From an uncultured Nitrosomonadales bacterium (GTDB lineage: Bacteria > Pseudomonadota > Gammaproteobacteria > Burkholderiales > Gallionellaceae): a stretch of DNA of 35,082 nucleotides. The notes below the pieces were generated by a model that was not told the DNA's origin, ran no database searches, and was given only the letters and a program-made list of their open reading frames with translations. Made by a program: the position numbers and the translations under genes. Shown here piece by piece: positions 33,592 to 35,082 of this stretch; the stretch's first letter is position 1; each line of letters opens with the position of its first letter. The stretch lies in contig CAISHO010000102.1 of the NCBI GenBank assembly GCA_903885165.1, forward strand, positions 1 through 35,082. The letters are read 5' to 3'.

Positions 33592-35082
33592 ATGCCCTCA
33601 TCTCAAGCTCTGCAACCCGGATTCATCGCCTTTCACAGCAATCGCTCGGAGAATCTGGCCGAGATCGTGATCGAATGGATACAGCGCCACCCCCTGCCCG
33701 CACTAGATGAAGAAATTATTCTGGTGCAGAGCAACGGCATGGCCGAATGGGTCAAGATGGAGTTAGCCCGCAGGGCAGGTGTCTGCGCCGCCACCCGGGT
33801 CGATCTGCCCTCCCGTTTCTTGTGGCGCACTTACCGGCAGATACTGGGACGCGATGCAGTACCTGTCGAATCTCCGCTGGACAAAGTGCCGATGATCTGG
33901 CGCTTGATGAAGATATTGCCCGAACTGACAGAGCTCGCCGAATTTGCGCCAATCGTAGGATTTCTGAAAGCAGACGAACCGGAGCGGATGCTGCAACTGG
34001 CCGCCCGCTTAGCCGATCTGTTCGACCAGTACCAGAACTACCGCGCCGACTGGCTGGAGTCCTGGGAAGCAGGAGGCAACCAACTGATCATGGCGGACGG
34101 GAAGTTGGCCGATCTGCCCGATGAGCAGCGCTGGCAACCGGTGTTGTGGCGCGCAGTGATAAATATGCTGGACGAGCAGCAAAGGCAGAGCATCCGCCCC
34201 CGTTTGCATCAGCGCGTACTGGCGAAACTCACCGCTTCCGCACCGGAGGGCAAAATCGCCCAGCGCGTGATCGTTTTCGGCATGAGCCAGATTCCCTGGA
34301 CGACTGTGCAGGCGCTAGCCGCGTTAGCTCCCTACAGCCAGATCATTCTGGCGATTCCCAATCCGTGCCAATACTACTGGGGCGACATTATGGATGGTCG
34401 CGAACTGCTGCAATCCCAGCGTCGACGCCAGCCTTTGCGCAAGGACGTTGAACTGGTCAACATGCCGCTGGAAGACATGCACGCTCATGCACATCCTTTG
34501 CTTGCCGCCTGGGGTCGTCAGGGACGTGACTTCGTGCGCCAGCTCGATGTGTTCGACGATGCCGAGCGCAGCCGTCAGCAGTTCGATCTGGCGCGCATCG
34601 ACTTGTTTGACGAGACCATTGATGACGAGCAGACGCCTTTGCTCAAACAGGTGCAGAACCGCATCCGCGACCTCACGCCTTTAGAAGAGCACGAAGCACC
34701 GCCGATAGACGATGAAGATAGATCCATCGTGTTTCACAGTGCGCACAGCCGCGTGCGCGAGTTGGAAATCCTGCACGATCAATTGCTCGACTTATTGGCG
34801 AAACCCGATGCGAAGCTCAATCCGCGCGACATCATCGTGATGGTGCCCGACATCGAGCAGATGGCGCCTTTCATCCGTGCGGTATTCGGCCTGTACAAGC
34901 AGAACGATGCGCGATATATCCCCTACGATATTGCCGACATGAGCGCGAAGGCCAGCAACCCGCTGATCGGCGCGATAGACTGGTTGCTGAGTCTGCCCAG
35001 TCAGCGCTGCACCATGAGCGAACTGGTGGATTTGCTGGAATTACCCGCCATCGCCGCCCGCTTCGGCATAGATCAGGAAGCG
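33592..35082 (+). CDS. recC: Exodeoxyribonuclease V gamma chain RecC, 3' end outside window
   Basis: RecC is the subunit of RecBCD that recognises Chi and splits DNA strands. ATG at 33592 opens 497 codons without a stop to the window edge; full RecC is about 1,100 residues, so less than half is present. Family features are FIAFHSNRSENLAEIV, EIILVQSNGMAEWVKMEL, RLADLFDQYQNYRADWLESW and VIVFGMSQIPWTTVQALAAL. Also visible are PNPCQYYWGDIMD, PLLAAWGRQGRDFVRQL, RSIVFHSAHSRVRELEILHD and NPRDIIVMVPDIEQMAPFI. The last matches the inactive helicase-like domain. The gene would be the first of a recC-recB-recD set if the usual order holds, which cannot be seen here. Confidence 0.95.
   Translation, partial: MPSSQALQPGFIAFHSNRSENLAEIVIEWIQRHPLPALDEEIILVQSNGMAEWVKMELARRAGVCAATRVDLPSRFLWRTYRQILGRDAVPVESPLDKVPMIWRLMKILPELTELAEFAPIVGFLKADEPERMLQLAARLADLFDQYQNYRADWLESWEAGGNQLIMADGKLADLPDEQRWQPVLWRAVINMLDEQQRQSIRPRLHQRVLAKLTASAPEGKIAQRVIVFGMSQIPWTTVQALAALAPYSQIILAIPNPCQYYWGDIMDGRELLQSQRRRQPLRKDVELVNMPLEDMHAHAHPLLAAWGRQGRDFVRQLDVFDDAERSRQQFDLARIDLFDETIDDEQTPLLKQVQNRIRDLTPLEEHEAPPIDDEDRSIVFHSAHSRVRELEILHDQLLDLLAKPDAKLNPRDIIVMVPDIEQMAPFIRAVFGLYKQNDARYIPYDIADMSAKASNPLIGAIDWLLSLPSQRCTMSELVDLLELPAIAARFGIDQEA

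Overview
The window is a stretch of chromosome dominated by housekeeping genes. It most resembles a betaproteobacterium of the Nitrosomonadales/Gallionellaceae type. This rests on recognised protein families, gene neighbourhoods (methyltransferase-rnhA-dnaQ divergent from gloB; glyQ-glyS-gmhB-plsC-ygjP; dapC next to recJ and prfB) and a moderate base composition judged by eye. The taxon is an inference; no rRNA, tRNA or other marker is present to confirm it.

Layout. 1-829: 5' part of purT (minus). 920-3575: remnant of a GGDEF domain, then a complete PAS-PAS-GGDEF-EAL protein. 3616-4485: EamA-type permease (minus), divergent from dapC. 4538-10013: dapC, recJ, an MgtC/DUF4010 membrane protein and prfB with its programmed +1 frameshift, all plus strand, closed by a terminator. 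10099-17835: minus-strand block rmuC, glk, glgP, an unrecognised small gene, glgA and a secreted CAP/SCP protein. 18181-20769: a second, paralogous PAS-GGDEF-EAL protein with five 21-residue coiled-coil repeats. 20803-21039: triplicated 30-bp repeat abutting the 3' end of a very small gene. 21149-27130: mipA-like gene, then operon glyQ-glyS-gmhB-plsC-ygjP. 27302-32361: DUF457-type membrane hydrolase, small membrane protein, YhiN/BaiN flavoprotein, alpha/beta hydrolase, dnaQ, rnhA and a methyltransferase, all minus. 32397-35082: gloB, a hairpin-rich non-coding interval and the 5' part of recC (plus).

How the genes work together. glk (glucose to glucose-6-phosphate), glgP (glycogen breakdown) and glgA (glycogen synthesis) form a storage-glucan cluster; glgB and glgC are not in this window. 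The two GGDEF-EAL proteins are likely cyclic-di-GMP regulators sensing through PAS domains. glyQ/glyS make the two-subunit glycyl-tRNA synthetase, and the same run of overlapping or closely spaced genes carries heptose (gmhB) and phospholipid (plsC) biosynthesis enzymes. recJ, recC, rmuC, dnaQ and rnhA serve DNA repair and replication.

I found no CRISPR array, prophage, transposase gene, toxin-antitoxin pair or recognisable defence island, and no clear evidence of a new multi-gene system. The unusual content is in the non-coding and repeat DNA. There are five different repeat families at 7484, 20803, 26195, 31078 and 33280, two of which reach into coding sequence. There are also structured leaders or intergenic regions at 15228, 17921 and 33280.
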